Source of the DNA: Hygrophila difformis | Taxonomy: Eukaryota; Streptophyta; Magnoliopsida; Lamiales; Acanthaceae | Direction: 5' to 3' | NCBI GenBank assembly: GCA_030278955.1 | Contig: JAOANR010000003.1 | Location: 52,424,902 to 52,488,901, forward strand | DNA: 64,000 bases | Shown: positions 9,019 through 20,412 of the stretch, one piece after another | How positions within the stretch are numbered: the stretch's first letter is position 1 | Layout of the letters: each line of letters starts with the position of its first letter | Program-made: the position numbers and the translations under genes | Notes under the pieces: generated by a model | The model's input: the letters and a program-made list of their open reading frames with translations, nothing else | What the model was told of the DNA's origin: nothing | The model's database searches: none

Positions 9019-10268
9019 ATTTATCTGCTCATCGCCTGCATTGTGTTGTTAACCCCAAGCCTACGGTAACGGTAAGTGGATTTTTACTCTTTGGAGTAAG
9101 CCCAATTTTATTTTAGCTTGAGCATAAATTTCAATACCGCATTTATATTTTAAATTTATGCTTATTGCTCCCTACTGCTTTTGGAATATTGGTATGCCAT
9201 TTTTACTGTGCTTAATAATTGTTATAACCATTCTCAAAATCCTACGGATTTTTGAGCGCGCATTGTTACGGGGGTCGGACTGTGTGTGGGTCGCTGCTGC
9301 CCAACTCCCACGTTTGTTCTGCAATATTTAGCCACACGGGGACCACTGGGATTATTCAGCCCGATGCTATTACCTTATCTCACAGTGGGTTTGAGGAAAT
9401 TTCTTACCTCCCCACACCCTTGAGTGTATGTGCGAATTGGGCCCTACGGCGGGGAACCTGCACATCACGGTGGCTGAGATAATTATTTCTCGGTAACGCA
9501 TATTGTTATATTATCTGTTCCCGGGATATAGAATAATATTTCGTATATGTATAAATTATCCTCGTTTAAGCATGCCTCATTCCATAAATGTCATTTTTAA
9601 TTATTTCTGCAACTCGACCTCCTCCGGGAGTAAGGGTTTACTTACTCAGCGATTGTTTTCGCTGACTCTACATTTTTCACAATTTCGTTTCAGGATATGA
9701 GATCTGCAAGGTTCGGTAGAGCATCTTTTACACGGGCACGGTTTGGGATATTATTATTATTTTAAAAATGTATATTTTAAAATCCCCAATTGGATAAATA
9801 ATTATTACTTGGCATAGATTTTATTTTTAGCATGGAGAAATTATTTGGGTTTAATTCCCACTTGTGCAATTATTGTGACCTACCGGTCTAAACAACACGC
9901 TTCATGTTTTTATCATATTATTTTTAAATGCGTGGTAATAATATTTTTTTTAAATTAAAATTTCCCTGGATTTATTCCAATATTATCGTTGCGCGCATTC
10001 GAGAAATATATTCATCCATTTTGGTTATGTAAACCAAACAAATTTATTAAGCTTATTTTATACTTGTTATAGCATTATAAGCTTATGCGTAAATTATATG
10101 TTAACTTGTCCGGAAAGTAAGTAACATATATATTAAACTCTGATTTTATGCAAGTATGCCTGCTAGCCGTAGCGTATTCCGGACGGCCCGGAATGCGTGG
10201 CGGTAACATCGGCCCATTCTTCCCGCACTGTGCTTCCGCTGTTCTTTTAGGGAAAATGAGGTGTTACA
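9019..10268 (+). repeat. E2 5' LTR, right part
   Basis: The final 1.25 kb of the LTR, left part displaced beyond E1. It holds a donor-like CGGTAACG|GTAAGT (GT at 9072), a hairpin at 9646-9665 and an acceptor-like TTTCAG ending at 9693, so the putative intron is 622 nt. A perfect-arm palindrome around CCGGACGGCCCGG lies near 10175-10200. Confidence 0.9.
9646..9665 (+). other. TCAG...CTGA hairpin of E2 5' LTR
   Basis: Stem TCAGCGA/TCGCTGA (7 bp, perfect), 6-nt loop, 28 nt before the acceptor-like AG. Copy in the 3' LTR at 15914-15933. Confidence 0.8.
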
Positions 10269-10271
10269 GAT

Positions 10272-10283
10272 TGGTATCAGAGC
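10272..10283 (+). other. E2 primer binding site
   Basis: TGGTATCAGAGC three bases after the LTR end: complement of the 3' end of initiator tRNA-Met. Confidence 0.92.
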
Positions 10284-10302
10284 GGTTTTGCTCTATGGAA
10301 AT

Positions 10303-10500
10303 GCGCATTTAAATTATTAAAATTTTTGCACAAGAAAATAATTTTGGAAGCATTATTGCCATGCGAAGTAGTGCATTTAAATTTTTAAAAGTTTTGCACG
10401 AAAAATATTTGGAAGCGTTTTGTCCTAAGAAGTAGTGCATTTAAGTTATTGAAATTTTTGCACGAAAATATTTTTGAAAAATATGCCAAGTACTATTTTT
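10303..10500 (+). repeat. Three leader repeats (~65 bp) in E2
   Basis: Units of the form GTGCATTTAA...TTTTGCACGAAAA..TTTGGAAG. GTGCA/TGCAC can pair within a unit. Inverted counterparts occur in E6 at about 56160-56350, so the array belongs to the family. Confidence 0.65.
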
Positions 10501-10940
10501 AAAGTTTTATTTGGGGATGGGACACATACACATGCATATAGGCACGAGCAGAAATTTTCATCTATTACGTGTTTATTTTTTTTAAAGAATTTCCCAAAGT
10601 GTCGAACTTAGAACTAAAGAAGTATGACCTTTTTTTTTCTAGACATACAAGAAATCAACCTATCACATTTATGACCTTTTATTCTTACTATATGGTTGTA
10701 TTTCATATTTATATCAATATCTCTCTAATGAGGCGATCACAGTTCCAAAAAGCTAGACCCAGAATATAAAATAATTACACAGCTTAATAAATATATTGTG
10801 CAAACATAACTATTCAGATCCTATTAATTGAACTAGACCCACCACATTGCATACATTTACAAAAGAGAATAATTAAACTAATTTAATAATTAAATTAATA
10901 TATATATATATATATATAAATAAAATAATTTAACAAGACA

Positions 10941-11153
10941 ACTAGAACAACTTGGTGTGGGATTCCGTGTGGTAACTCTATGACTGTAGTGATTGTTGCC
11001 TGCTTTGGCTTTGATTTATCATGTTTTGACTTGGTCATGGGCTTTGCTGCGTGATGGGAGCACAACAATGGACAGTTGTTGTATTTGAACTGTTTTTCCA
11101 ATATCAATGATTTCATCCTCAAAAAAAAAAAAAAAAAACTAGAACAACTTGGT
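10941..11153 (+). mobile_element. Short poly(A) retro-insertion (LINE 3' fragment or retrocopy) in E2
   Basis: A 16-bp direct repeat ACTAGAACAACTTGGT at 10941-10956 and 11138-11153 brackets 181 bp that ends in 17 A (11121-11137). Long TSD plus poly(A) is the mark of target-primed reverse transcription by LINE machinery. The body shows no tRNA promoter boxes and I cannot name its source. Confidence 0.85.
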
Positions 11154-11779
11154 ACATAAAATAGGTAAACTAGTGTAGGGACGTCAACATCAGTGAAGAA
11201 ATTTCATTAACATTTGAACTATTGAAAATAGTTTTCTTCTAAAATAGATTATATATGTATGTATATATATATATATATATCAATACAGATATATATACAT
11301 GTTCAACACTAGTTAAAGGCAGACGTTCGAAAAAGTTTTCATGGGAAAGGAAATTCACTTATAATTTGTGAGTTAATAATTAGTGGAGCACCTCAGAAGA
11401 AAGTATAGTAAGGTGGACACTTACTATTAATTTATCAGGTTAAAGATTTAAATAAAGTATTTGCCCTACCATCGCTTGAAAGATAATAAGAAGAATGCAG
11501 GGACTCACCTTTCTTTTTAATATCCAGATAATAATTTAATCTATTAGGTTTTCCTATGTATTAAATGATATCTATAAGTGTCTGCCAATTATCCCATTTA
11601 AAAAAAAAAACAACACAACGGGTGGGTAGTCAATTTAATTGACCCTACCAATGCAAATCTAATAAATACACTTCCCTCACTTCGCCCACATCTTCAATCC
11701 CTTTGATCAATTAAATTTCCAGCTGAAAATAAAAAAATATAATAAATAAATTTAAAATAATAAAAATAACAACAACAAC

Positions 11780-11831
<52 letters not shown>

Positions 11832-12545
11832 TTAGACTTCTAGCTCACAGTCCATTTTTATTTCGCTACCCATTTCATTTTGACGGGTCCATCTCCATAA
11901 TTAATCTTGACATTTATGCACAATTCTCATTTTCCTATATTTCATTTAACCTTTCTTGCGGATCCCACTTCATATAGGTTTATTTCAATCTATCTTCCTC
12001 CATCTCACGTATCATTTCACTCATTAGCCACCTCAATTTATTCCATCACAATCTCTTATAAACTAATGAATTTAATGGGTTTAAACTATCTATTAATTGA
12101 TACACTTAGCAAAATATTCCAAATCTATACTCATTAGATAATCAAGCATTTTTATCTTCTAGATGACACCCAATTTAAAAGGATATACCATTTGTTGTTT
12201 AAGTTATAGGGACATGGGAAATTCCTAGGTAAGATGGAAACTTGGGAATAATTGGAAAATTCCCATGTGTAACTGACTAAAGAAAAGGTGCAACACTTTA
12301 CAAGAAAATGGGATTTATTAAGGATCAAGAGAGAATTATTTACAATCATGGACGGATTAAAGTATGATGGTACCTGCCATGTAAAAGATTATAATCTAAG
12401 AAGTTCAAGTGAAAATCAAGGATAAACATATGAGGCTAGTTGAAGAAAGTTATAACTGATAGACAATCGTCGAAAGTTTTTTTTTATAAAAATAAAAGTT
12501 TTGGAAAGATACATCTAGTTATTAATTACTCCTAGTCTTGTCGTG
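11154..12545 (+). other. E2 internal region, no coding potential
   Basis: AT-rich sequence with (AT)n near 11257-11280, an A-run near 11600 and a microsatellite. No gag, protease, RT or integrase motif in any frame. Open frames are at most about 75 codons and look random. Confidence 0.7.
11767..11829. repeat. (AAC)n(AAT)n microsatellite
   Basis: Four AAC units then about 16 AAT units. Confidence 0.95.
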
Positions 12546-12584
12546 AGGCTTCGAGGACGAAGCCTTATTTTAAGGGGGGTAGAC
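12546..12584 (+). other. E2 polypurine tract with upstream hairpin
   Basis: Hairpin AGGCTTCG/CGAAGCCT with loop AGGA (12546-12565), then PPT AAGGGGGGTAGAC (12572-12584) touching the 3' LTR start at 12585. Confidence 0.85.
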
Positions 12585-15500
12585 TATAACACCCCGTAAA
12601 ATTTTGAATAAAATTTTAAGTTTAAACAGTGACATTCAAATTTTTCTAAATTCTCCTTAGATTTTCGTTGATGATCATTAATAATTTGAAGAATGTAAAT
12701 TAATATTTTCTCAAAGCAACGACCATTTAATCAAATTTAGTATGAATTAATTAGCTATTTTTAAACCTAAAACCTAAACTAACATTTTAACACAAATTAA
12801 ATCGTGTAATGAACTATCATTGAAATAATTTAAAACATAGGTCCATTAGTTATAAGCTTTGGAATAAACACAATTGGACATGAGTTAAGTGATAGAATAA
12901 ATTATGTGATTGAATTTAAATTCTTAGCCAATTAAGTTATGGAGACTTAAATAATTAATTGGCACAAGTCCGTTAGGACTATTAATATATGAACGTCGGA
13001 TTTAATATTGTTAGACATGGATTGAAGCAAACAATAGAAAAGAAAATAATAAATTAATAAGTAGGGGAGAGGCAACTTATTAAATCAAGGACAAATAGGA
13101 AATGACAATTGAAAATGTTGAGAAGAATTGAATTGTGTTCGGTAGGGGCAATTATGAATAGGGGCCACATAAAAAAAAATGATAAGAATAAGAATAATGA
13201 TGAAGGAAGTCCTCTAGTGTGGGGAAAATAAATAATTAATTATGGGAATTGGTGGGTATAGGTGGATCTCTTACATATTCGGACAACTCATTTTTAGACC
13301 AGAGAAGCGGATACCCCTTCTCTATAAATAATGCCTATTAAACTCAACTTTTTTTATTTTTTTTATATAAAACTTTTGAGTATTGAATGAATTGAGAAGA
13401 AATAGCAAAATAACCTGGGAGTAGAATTTCAAATTATTAGGGCCGCCTGAGAAGAAAGTGAGGATTGAATGAATTGATGGTAGATAAAGACCTGGGCAAA
13501 TAATTGAAAGCTATATAAAAAAAATTTAAAGATAGCAGCAGCATGTGAATAAATAAATATGGGATAGTGATTGAAAGCAAACAAACAAATAAATAAATAA
13601 AAGAAAGAAGAAAAATTGGGGGGTCTACAAAAGCTCAAACTTGAAAAAGAGAAAAAAATTTAATTTATTTGACTAATAAAATTTCTGAGTGTCGGCAGAA
13701 GAAACAAAACTATAAAAATGTGGTGGACAAAAAGAAGGGGAAAAGTCCGTATTCCCATGTGACATCTGTAGGCTATGTAGGCTAATAAGGGTACCCGGTC
13801 AACAAGGGGATGGCTGGATTCATTTTTCCTTATTTAAATCTCTTCTTCATGGCCTCAAACTATTCCAAAATAGATCTCATACATTAAACTTCCAATCCTC
13901 TAATCAAAGAAAGGTTTTATTGAGTGTTTGATGGTTTCTTAGAGGTCTTTAAGGATTTTTCTAAGTCAAGGACGAGCCCCTTACTTCCCAAACTGGTAAA
14001 TCCGTAAGTAAACTTGGATATTAAGTTTTTATATAGTTCTTATTTCAAAAATATTGGACAAATCTGGAAAGTGTCCATGATTTGTCCAAAACAAGCTTAT
14101 TCGGTGGAGCGATGATCTTGTAGCGGTTCTTACACCATGTTGAAGGCTCCAAATCTCGGATCTATCACCCCCAATATGTTAAGATGTAAGTTAATTCTCT
14201 ATATTTCAAGTTTTGGAGCTCCAAATCCAAGTTTTAAGTGTATAAAAATCGAGATCCATCATTCTTAACCACAACCGCAGATCTGTCAGATTTGAATCAT
14301 TCATGCGCAATCTTTAAAATCTCTATTTTTGAATACTCTAAAGATTCGATCCCAAAATCTTTTCTTCATAAACTATATTCCCCACATCTTCAAGATTATT
14401 TTGGTTAAATTTCATCAATTTTAGACAATGTTTGTCCCTCCAAATCAGATCTGGTGTTTAGTCTCAAATCTGCGAACAATCTTTCAGTTTTACTCTTCCG
14501 AAATGATCCATCTTTTTCAACCCTTTTGGTTCATTATCTTTCAAAGATTTCTTCATGAAACTTGTTCCATATTGTGTTGACTATGTCTCTGCGAGATTGC
14601 ATAATTTTTAGAACTCGTACGACAAAGTTATCAGACCTGGTTTATCGAATGGTGGAAATCACTATTTGCTGGGTTTTCTAAAAATCCGCATTTTTGAAGG
14701 ACTTAAGTATCTCAAAAATAAATGTTTGCTTCATGAAAAATGTTTAACTATATGTGATCTACCTTCTGTAAAAATTTCAGAATTTTTAAATGAGTTTTGA
14801 TATTTTTAACACTCGTTGAAATGTAAGCCGCTGTTGTTGAAATTTTAACAGCAAGGTAGTTTTACAAAGATCACGACTTTTGACCTGTTTCCGTACCTTA
14901 TTTTGGAAAGTGCAAAACATGAAACTTATTCACCTATGTGTTGAGTATCTACAGTTCAAATTTCAGAGCAAACGCCTTTCGTATGAATTTTTAAAGCTGT
15001 TTGGCGTAAATTGCGATATAAGAAGTGGTGATGTTGCAACTATTATGAAATTGTTGGATTTTGAGATCCGTGAAATGATATTTTCAGATTTATGATAAGT
15101 TGATATGGGAGTTTGTAGTTGAAATGATATTTGACATTGTTGAATGCCCTTGTATGAAATTACTCCTTGAGATTGTCGAAAAATCTTTTAAAGAGAATAT
15201 TATTTGGATAATTGTGAGTTAGGGAGGGAGATGGTGAAGTAGAGTTGCAATTGGAGGCTTCTTGTGGAATATAGATAAACAAGAAAATTTATCTGCTCAT
15301 CGCCTGCATTGTGTTGTTAACCCCAAGCCTACGGTAACGGTAAGTGGATTTTTACTCTTTGGAGTAAGCCCAATTTTATTTTAGCTTGAGCATAAATTTC
15401 AATACCGCATTTATATTTTAAATTTATGCTTATTGCTCCCTACTGCTTTTGGAATATTGGTATGCCATTTTTACTGTGCTTAATAATTGTTATAACCATT

Positions 15501-16535
15501 CTCAAAATCCTACGGATTTTTGAGCGCGCATTGTTACGGGGGTGGGACTGTGTGTGGGTCGCTGCTGCCCAACTCCCACGTTTGTTCTGCAATATTTAGC
15601 CACACGGGGACCACTGGGATTATTCAGCCCGATGCCATTACCTTATCTCACAGTGGGTTTGAGGAAATTTCTTACCTCCCCCACACCCTTGAGTGTATGT
15701 GCGAATTGGGCCCTACGGCAGGAACCTGCACATCACGGTGGCTGAGATAATTATTTCTCGGTAACGCATATTGTTATATTATCTGTTCCCGGGATATAGA
15801 ATAATATTTCGTATATGTATAAATTATCCTCGTTTAAGCATGCCTCATTCCATAAATGTCATTTTTAATTATTTCTGCAACTCGACCTCCTCCGGGAGTA
15901 AGGGTTTACTTACTCAGCGATTGTTTTCGCTGACTCTACATTTTTCACAATTTCCTTTCAGGATATGAGATCTGCAAGGTTCGGTAGAGCATCTTTTACA
16001 CGGGCACGGTTTGGGATATTATTATTATTTTAAAAATGTATATTTTAAAATCCCCAATCGGATAAATAATTATTACTTGGCATAGATTTTATTTTTAGCA
16101 TGGAGAAATTATTTGGGTTTAATTCCCACTTGTGCAATTATTGTGACCTACCAGTCTAAACAACGCGCTTCATGTTTTTATCATATTATTTTTAAATGCG
16201 TGGTAATAATATTTTTTTTAAATTAAAATTTCCCTGGATTTATTCCAATATTATCGTTGCGCGCATTCGAGAAATATATTCATCCATTTTGGTTATGTAA
16301 ACCAAACAAATTTATTAAGCTTATTTTATACTTGTTATAGCATTATAAGCTTATGCGTAAATTATATGTTAACTTGTCCGGAAAGTAAGTAACATATATA
16401 TTAAACTCTGATTTTATGCAAGTATGCCTGCTAGCCGTAGCGTATTCCGGACGGCCCGGAATGCGTGGCGGTAACATCGGCCATTCTTCCCGCACTGTGC
16501 TTCCGCTGTTCTTTTAGGGAAAATGGGGTGTTACA
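12585..16535 (+). repeat. E2 3' LTR (3951 bp)
   Basis: Starts TATAACACCCC, ends GGGGTGTTACA. The left 2.7 kb (U3-like) is unlike the E6 LTR, while the right 1.25 kb is shared with it. It contains a TATAAATA at 13323-13330, a partial version of the 190-bp motif (TTTCAGAATTTTT near 14780, TTTCAGAGC near 14966), donor GT at 15340, hairpin 15914-15933 and acceptor AG at 15961. No gene. Confidence 0.88.
13323..13330 (+). promoter_or_regulatory. TATA-box candidate in E2 U3
   Basis: TATAAATA followed by a pyrimidine-containing leader. It could drive the element RNA. Position alone supports it. Confidence 0.3.
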
Positions 16536-16561
16536 GTTATCGGGTCTTTCAAGTACCGGAA
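16536..16561 (+). mobile_element. Foldback element, left arm (outer part)
   Basis: GTTATCGGGTCTTTCAAG... pairs with the reverse complement of the sequence ending at 25725 (GTTACCGGGTCTTCGAAG). The arm continues at 25376 after E3; the last five bases (16557-16561) are the left TSD of E3. The outer limit is hidden because E2 abuts at 16535. Confidence 0.7.
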
Positions 16562-16802
16562 TGTAATACCCCGTATTTCGAAACTCGAATATTTTGTATC
16601 CCAAATAAATTTTTGAACTACGTAATGACTTGATCCCTTCACAGGGTACGTAGGCAACTTGGAAATTTCAATTCTGGGTTCAGTCAAACAATAATCAAAC
16701 AATAATCAAACAATAATCAACAATCAAACAATAACAAACAACAACACACATTAATACAATCACGCAACCAAACAATGTCCGAGCTCGCAAGGAGCTAACG
16801 CC

Positions 16803-16842
16803 CAACTTCGAGGACGAAGTTGATTCCTAAGGGGGAGAGGAT
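16803..16842 (+). other. Nested PPT 2 in E3 LTR
   Basis: Hairpin CAACTTCG/CGAAGTTG, loop AGGA (16803-16822), purine tract AAGGGGGAGAGGA (16829-16841), then TGTAACACCCG at 16842. Copy in the 3' LTR 5325 bp downstream. Confidence 0.8.
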
Positions 16843-16970
16843 GTAACACCCGAGAAATTTAATTCACATTCAAAGGAATGGAATTAATTTCTTGTGAAAG
16901 ACGTTTATCCTTAAGGAAAGCAGATGGAGATACCCCAACATTAAATAGAGCCCAAAAGAAAGTGAGGGCG

Positions 16971-17010
16971 CAACTTCGGGGACGAAGTTGATTCTTAAGG
17001 GGGGTGGAGT
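16971..17010 (+). other. Nested PPT 3 in E3 LTR
   Basis: Hairpin CAACTTCG/CGAAGTTG, loop GGGA (16971-16990), purine tract ending at 17009, then TGTAATACCCCAGA at 17010, homologous to the E1 LTR tip. In the 3' LTR the start is at 22335. Confidence 0.8.
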
Positions 17011-18242
17011 GTAATACCCCAGATTTTTATCAACGCCCAAAGAAATAAAATTTATTCCGATCAATGTCGAAATATTTCCGAGAAGAAGAAAATAATTTAT
17101 CACAATAAATTATTGCTCGGATATGAAACGCCGATAGATTTAAATTCAAAATGGAATAAAAGAGGGAAAGGAAGCCCGAAGACATTCCATGAATTGAGTC
17201 AAAATAATTGGAGTTAAGTTCATGAAGGAAAAGAATTTTAATTCCAAGAACCCGTGAAGTCGGAAGAAATTTAATAAAACAAGTTATTGCACGGGAATCA
17301 AAAGACGACGAATTGGAAGTCGACGAAACCGAGACCGACGGACTTAAGATCTCAAACATGAAATTCATTTGAGTCAAGATAAACTTAAGATAAGAATTTA
17401 TGACCCGAGAATGACCCGAAAAATCGAGCCCGAAAACGTAGGAGGACAGAAGTCCGAAAGAGAGGAGAAAAAGCACGACGGATCGCACGACCCCGCCCGG
17501 ACCGAAGTCCAGGCGTGGTTGGCGCGCACCCGGCGCTGGGTTTAGCCAAACCCCGCGCCAACCCCGCGCCAAAGTCCTGACAGCAACACCTTGTCGCGTT
17601 TTGGCGACTTTCTCGCCAATTTTCGGGGCCCAAGGTTGGGAATCTGATCTTTCACGAAAGAGGCATCTTTTTGGACGTTATGTAATCAATCCCATCTCAT
17701 TTGTCAGCCATTTTCATCAATCATTCACCCCAAACTCTCCAAAAACTCTCCCAAAAGCCAAACACTTTTCCGACGAACTTCCGGCGACTTTCCGACGAGT
17801 TTCCGGCAACCAAATCCAACCAAGGAAGTGTGTAGATCAAGGATTGCAGGCTTTGGATTGTTGGTAAGATGTTAATCAAGTTTTCTTATGATTTTAAGAT
17901 CATAAACATCATCCTAACTTACGAATCTTCGTATTCAAACACAAATCGGAGCCAAGGGAAGAATAAATCGGGTGGAAGAGATTCGTTCGTGACATCCCGT
18001 GGATTCCGGACGACCCGTGACTTCCTAAACATCATCCCCACTGTAAGTTAACCTTACTATGGTTTTGGGTGACTTAAAATGCAACCAAACATAGAGATTC
18101 AACTCAAGAAAATTAATAAAAATCTGTCAACAAGAGAAACCCTCAACGCAGCGTTTTTGTATGAATTTTTCGAACCTCTAAAGCTGCTCAAACAACAAAA
18201 CTCAAAACATGAAAAGTGTTCCTAAGACTTTGATTTAGCTTC

Positions 18243-19040
18243 TGTAAAAATTTTAGAATTTTTGATATTGTTTTGAAACCTGAAACCAACCCAAAACCGA
18301 AGAGCATCAAATCTGAATCTTAGAACCTTGGACAGATTTCACTCTCAATCTTGTTGGTTATTTTGACCATGGATCTAAGCCGATCTAGGATTGGTGTTGA
18401 GCATGAAAGTTGTAGATCTATGAGTTTAGAACATTCCTGTAAGTTTTTAGAATTTTTCATTGAGATTTGAACCTCCAAACTCGAGCCGATCCGATCTGCG
18501 TTAGAACCGATGTCAAGAACCTTGACAGATTTCATAATCAAACTCGACGAGCAAAACTCTTACTTCGAGTGTTCAAACCTGAAAACTCAAAACTAAGATT
18601 TTGATCCAAAGATCATAAGCTATATTGTGTAAAAAAAATTTCAAAGATTTTCATCAAGTTTTGATACCCCAAATCGTATCGAACATATTCTGCGTTTTTA
18701 GGAATTGTCAAAGGATGACAGATTTCATAACCGATCTTGATGAGCTTATTCCTATCACTTCTAGCCTGAACCAATCTTTGAGATCTAAACAAAAGTTGTT
18801 GGAAATTATGTCTAGTATGTCTCTGAAAAATTTCAGGATTTTTGAAGTTCATTTGATATGTTAAAAAGTCAAATCTTTGAAAGGTGTCGAACCTGAATCC
18901 TGACAGCTTATTGATTGTGTAGAAAACTTGATTTTTGACATGCTTCCCATCATTTTTCCGAAAAACTTAAAACATGAAAGTTGTTCATTGGGATGTTTTT
19001 GAGTTACTGTGAAAATTTCAGATCAATCGCCTAAGAAATG
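18243..19040 (+). repeat. Degenerate ~190-bp tandem array in E3 5' LTR
   Basis: Five units marked by GTAAAAATTTxAGAATTTTT-like phrases with the AG at 18256, 18450, about 18644, 18836 and 19021 (spacings 194, 194, 192, 185). Copy in the 3' LTR about 5325 bp downstream. Confidence 0.7.
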
Positions 19041-19171
19041 GATTTTTAAACTGAAAAGGCGCAAACTGTGACATCGATCGATTTTAAAACTTGAGAGATC
19101 TTGAAATCTTGTCGAAACATGAAATTAGCCTTTAAGGTTTAAATGATTGGGAATCCCTTTGAGATAAAATA

Positions 19172-19376
19172 TAATTGAGATATCTTGCTTGCCGAAAGGC
19201 AATTGAAATATCTTGCTTGCCGAAAGGCAATTGAAATATCTTGCTTGCCGAAAGGCAATTGAAATATCTTGCTTGCCGAAAGGCAATTGAAATATCTTGC
19301 TTGCCGAAAGGCAATTGAAATATCTTGCTTGCCGAAAGGCAATTGAAATATCTTGCTTGCCGAAAGGCAATTGAAA
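19172..19376 (+). repeat. 28-bp tandem repeat, seven units (5' LTR of E3)
   Basis: Unit TATCTTGCTTGCCGAAAGGC followed by AATTGAAA, at exact 28-bp steps from 19181. The 3' LTR has six units (about 24499-24675), so copy number changed after insertion. TTGCC...GGCAA gives each unit a small hairpin. Three GCCGG palindromic units follow at 19419-19530. Confidence 0.93.
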
Positions 19377-19688
19377 TATAAACTTGAAACATGAGAAATG
19401 ATATTTTTGAAATTGGCTGAGGCCGCCGGATCACCGGCTAAATGATACTATTGATATTGGCTGAGGCCGCCGGATCACCGGCTAAATGATACTTTTGAAA
19501 TTGGCTGCGGCTGTCGGATTGCCGGCTAAATTAAATATCGTTGAAATGGTTATGTAACGGGAGAGGAAAATAAAAGATTTAATATTTTTAAGTCTTTATG
19601 CCTTGCAAATCATTTTCCTACAAGAAATCTTTTTATTAAATTAACTAAAGGCTTTGAAACCCCTAACCCATGCTATGTGTTAGCTTAC

Positions 19689-19706
19689 TCAGCGCGTTTT
19701 TGCTGA
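19689..19706 (+). other. TCAG...CTGA hairpin of E3 5' LTR
   Basis: Stem TCAGC/GCTGA (5 bp), 8-nt loop, 30 nt before the acceptor-like AG. 3' LTR copy at 24986-25003. Confidence 0.7.
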
Positions 19707-20076
19707 CCCAAACCATTTATCTCCTTTTTCTTACAGAGTACGAAGAATATGCATCGTCATATGCATACATGGGAACATTAGGGGAAATCTCTATTTTAAA
19801 TCACAGCATTTAATTACAACTTGCATGAACGGGACTGTTAACCCGTGTTTTGGCCATGTTGGCCCTTATACCTTATTTCCGCTGCACAACTCATATTTCC
19901 GCTGCAACTTTGATGTATTATCTTTAAATTATCTATGAATGGGCTGTTTGAATATTTTAAATCCTGAAAAACCATAGCCTTGCATCTCTTTAGTAAGCTC
20001 GGAGAAACCGTGTCTTGCTAGGGTGGTGCGGCGGTGGCATCCCGGCCTGGGTTACCAAAACCGGGGTGTTACAATA

Positions 20077-20151
20077 TGGTATCAGAGCCCAGACTATTTT
20101 AAAGCTATTTATTTTAAAGAAAATATCTGATACCAAGAGTGGTATCAGAGC
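20077..20151 (+). other. Duplicated primer binding site of E3
   Basis: TGGTATCAGAGC at 20077-20088 (3 nt from the LTR) and again at 20140-20151, a 63-bp step, the same period as in E1. An inverted CTGATACCA lies between them, so the two copies could also fold back. Confidence 0.88.
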
Positions 20152-20283
20152 CCAGACTATTTTAAAACTACTATTTTAAAGAGCCCGTAATATTTTTAAA
20201 CTATTATTTTCAAGTATTATTATTTTTAAAGTTATCATTTCTAAACTAGTAATATATTTTAAAGATCCCAATTATTATTTTGA

Positions 20284-20412
20284 AGTTAAAGCCCAAATTT
20301 TTAGCCCAAAATTTTTTTTGAAGCCCAAGAAATTATTTTGGCCCAATAACCTTGTTTTTATTTAAAGCCCAAATAATTTATTTCTTTCGGCCCAATATAG
20401 TGGCCCAAACCT
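20284..20412 (+). promoter_or_regulatory. GCCCA motif cluster in E3 leader
   Basis: Seven AGCCCAA/GGCCCAA words in about 125 bp downstream of the PBS, matching site II / Up1 plant promoter motifs. The 620-nt leader otherwise has no ORF. Confidence 0.55.

Larger units (their letters stand above)
9019..16535 (+). mobile_element. E2: large non-coding LTR element (LARD-like), 5' LTR split by E1
   Basis: 9018-10268 matches 15286-16535 (offset 6268) with roughly ten differences, so E2 is older than E1. Order: truncated 5' LTR, PBS, repeat-rich leader, AT-rich internal region without coding potential, hairpin plus PPT, and 3' LTR 12585-16535 beginning TATAACACCCC and ending GGGGTGTTACA. E1 interrupts the 5' LTR at a point equal to 15286. 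The right TSD would be GTTAT (16536-16540); the left end is off window. E6 is a minus-strand relative. Confidence 0.85.
18043..19736 (+). other. Putative LTR leader intron of E3
   Basis: Donor ACTGTAAGTT (GT at 18043) and a strong pyrimidine tract plus CTTACAG (AG at 19736) bound 1694 nt that contain all the tandem arrays. In the 3' LTR the pair is at 23368 and 25033. Unproven. Confidence 0.45.
16562..20073 (+). repeat. E3 5' LTR (3512 bp) with three stacked LTR starts
   Basis: Begins TGTAATACCCCG, ends CGGGGTGTTACA. Inside it are two further PPT plus TGTAAYACCC junctions, at 16842 and 17010; the latter matches the true LTR start of E1. Further in: a GC-rich cluster about 17512-17575, donor GT 18043, the 190-bp array, a 28-bp tandem repeat, three GCCGG units, a hairpin and acceptor AG 19736. 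Short peptide frames are not genes. Confidence 0.92.

Noticed and set aside
19125..19434. Peptides made of the repeated unit FGKQDISIAFRQARYFNC, and the 28-bp repeat as a CRISPR
   Set aside because: Head-to-tail repeat with no unique spacers, in a plant LTR; the frames follow from 28-bp periodicity.
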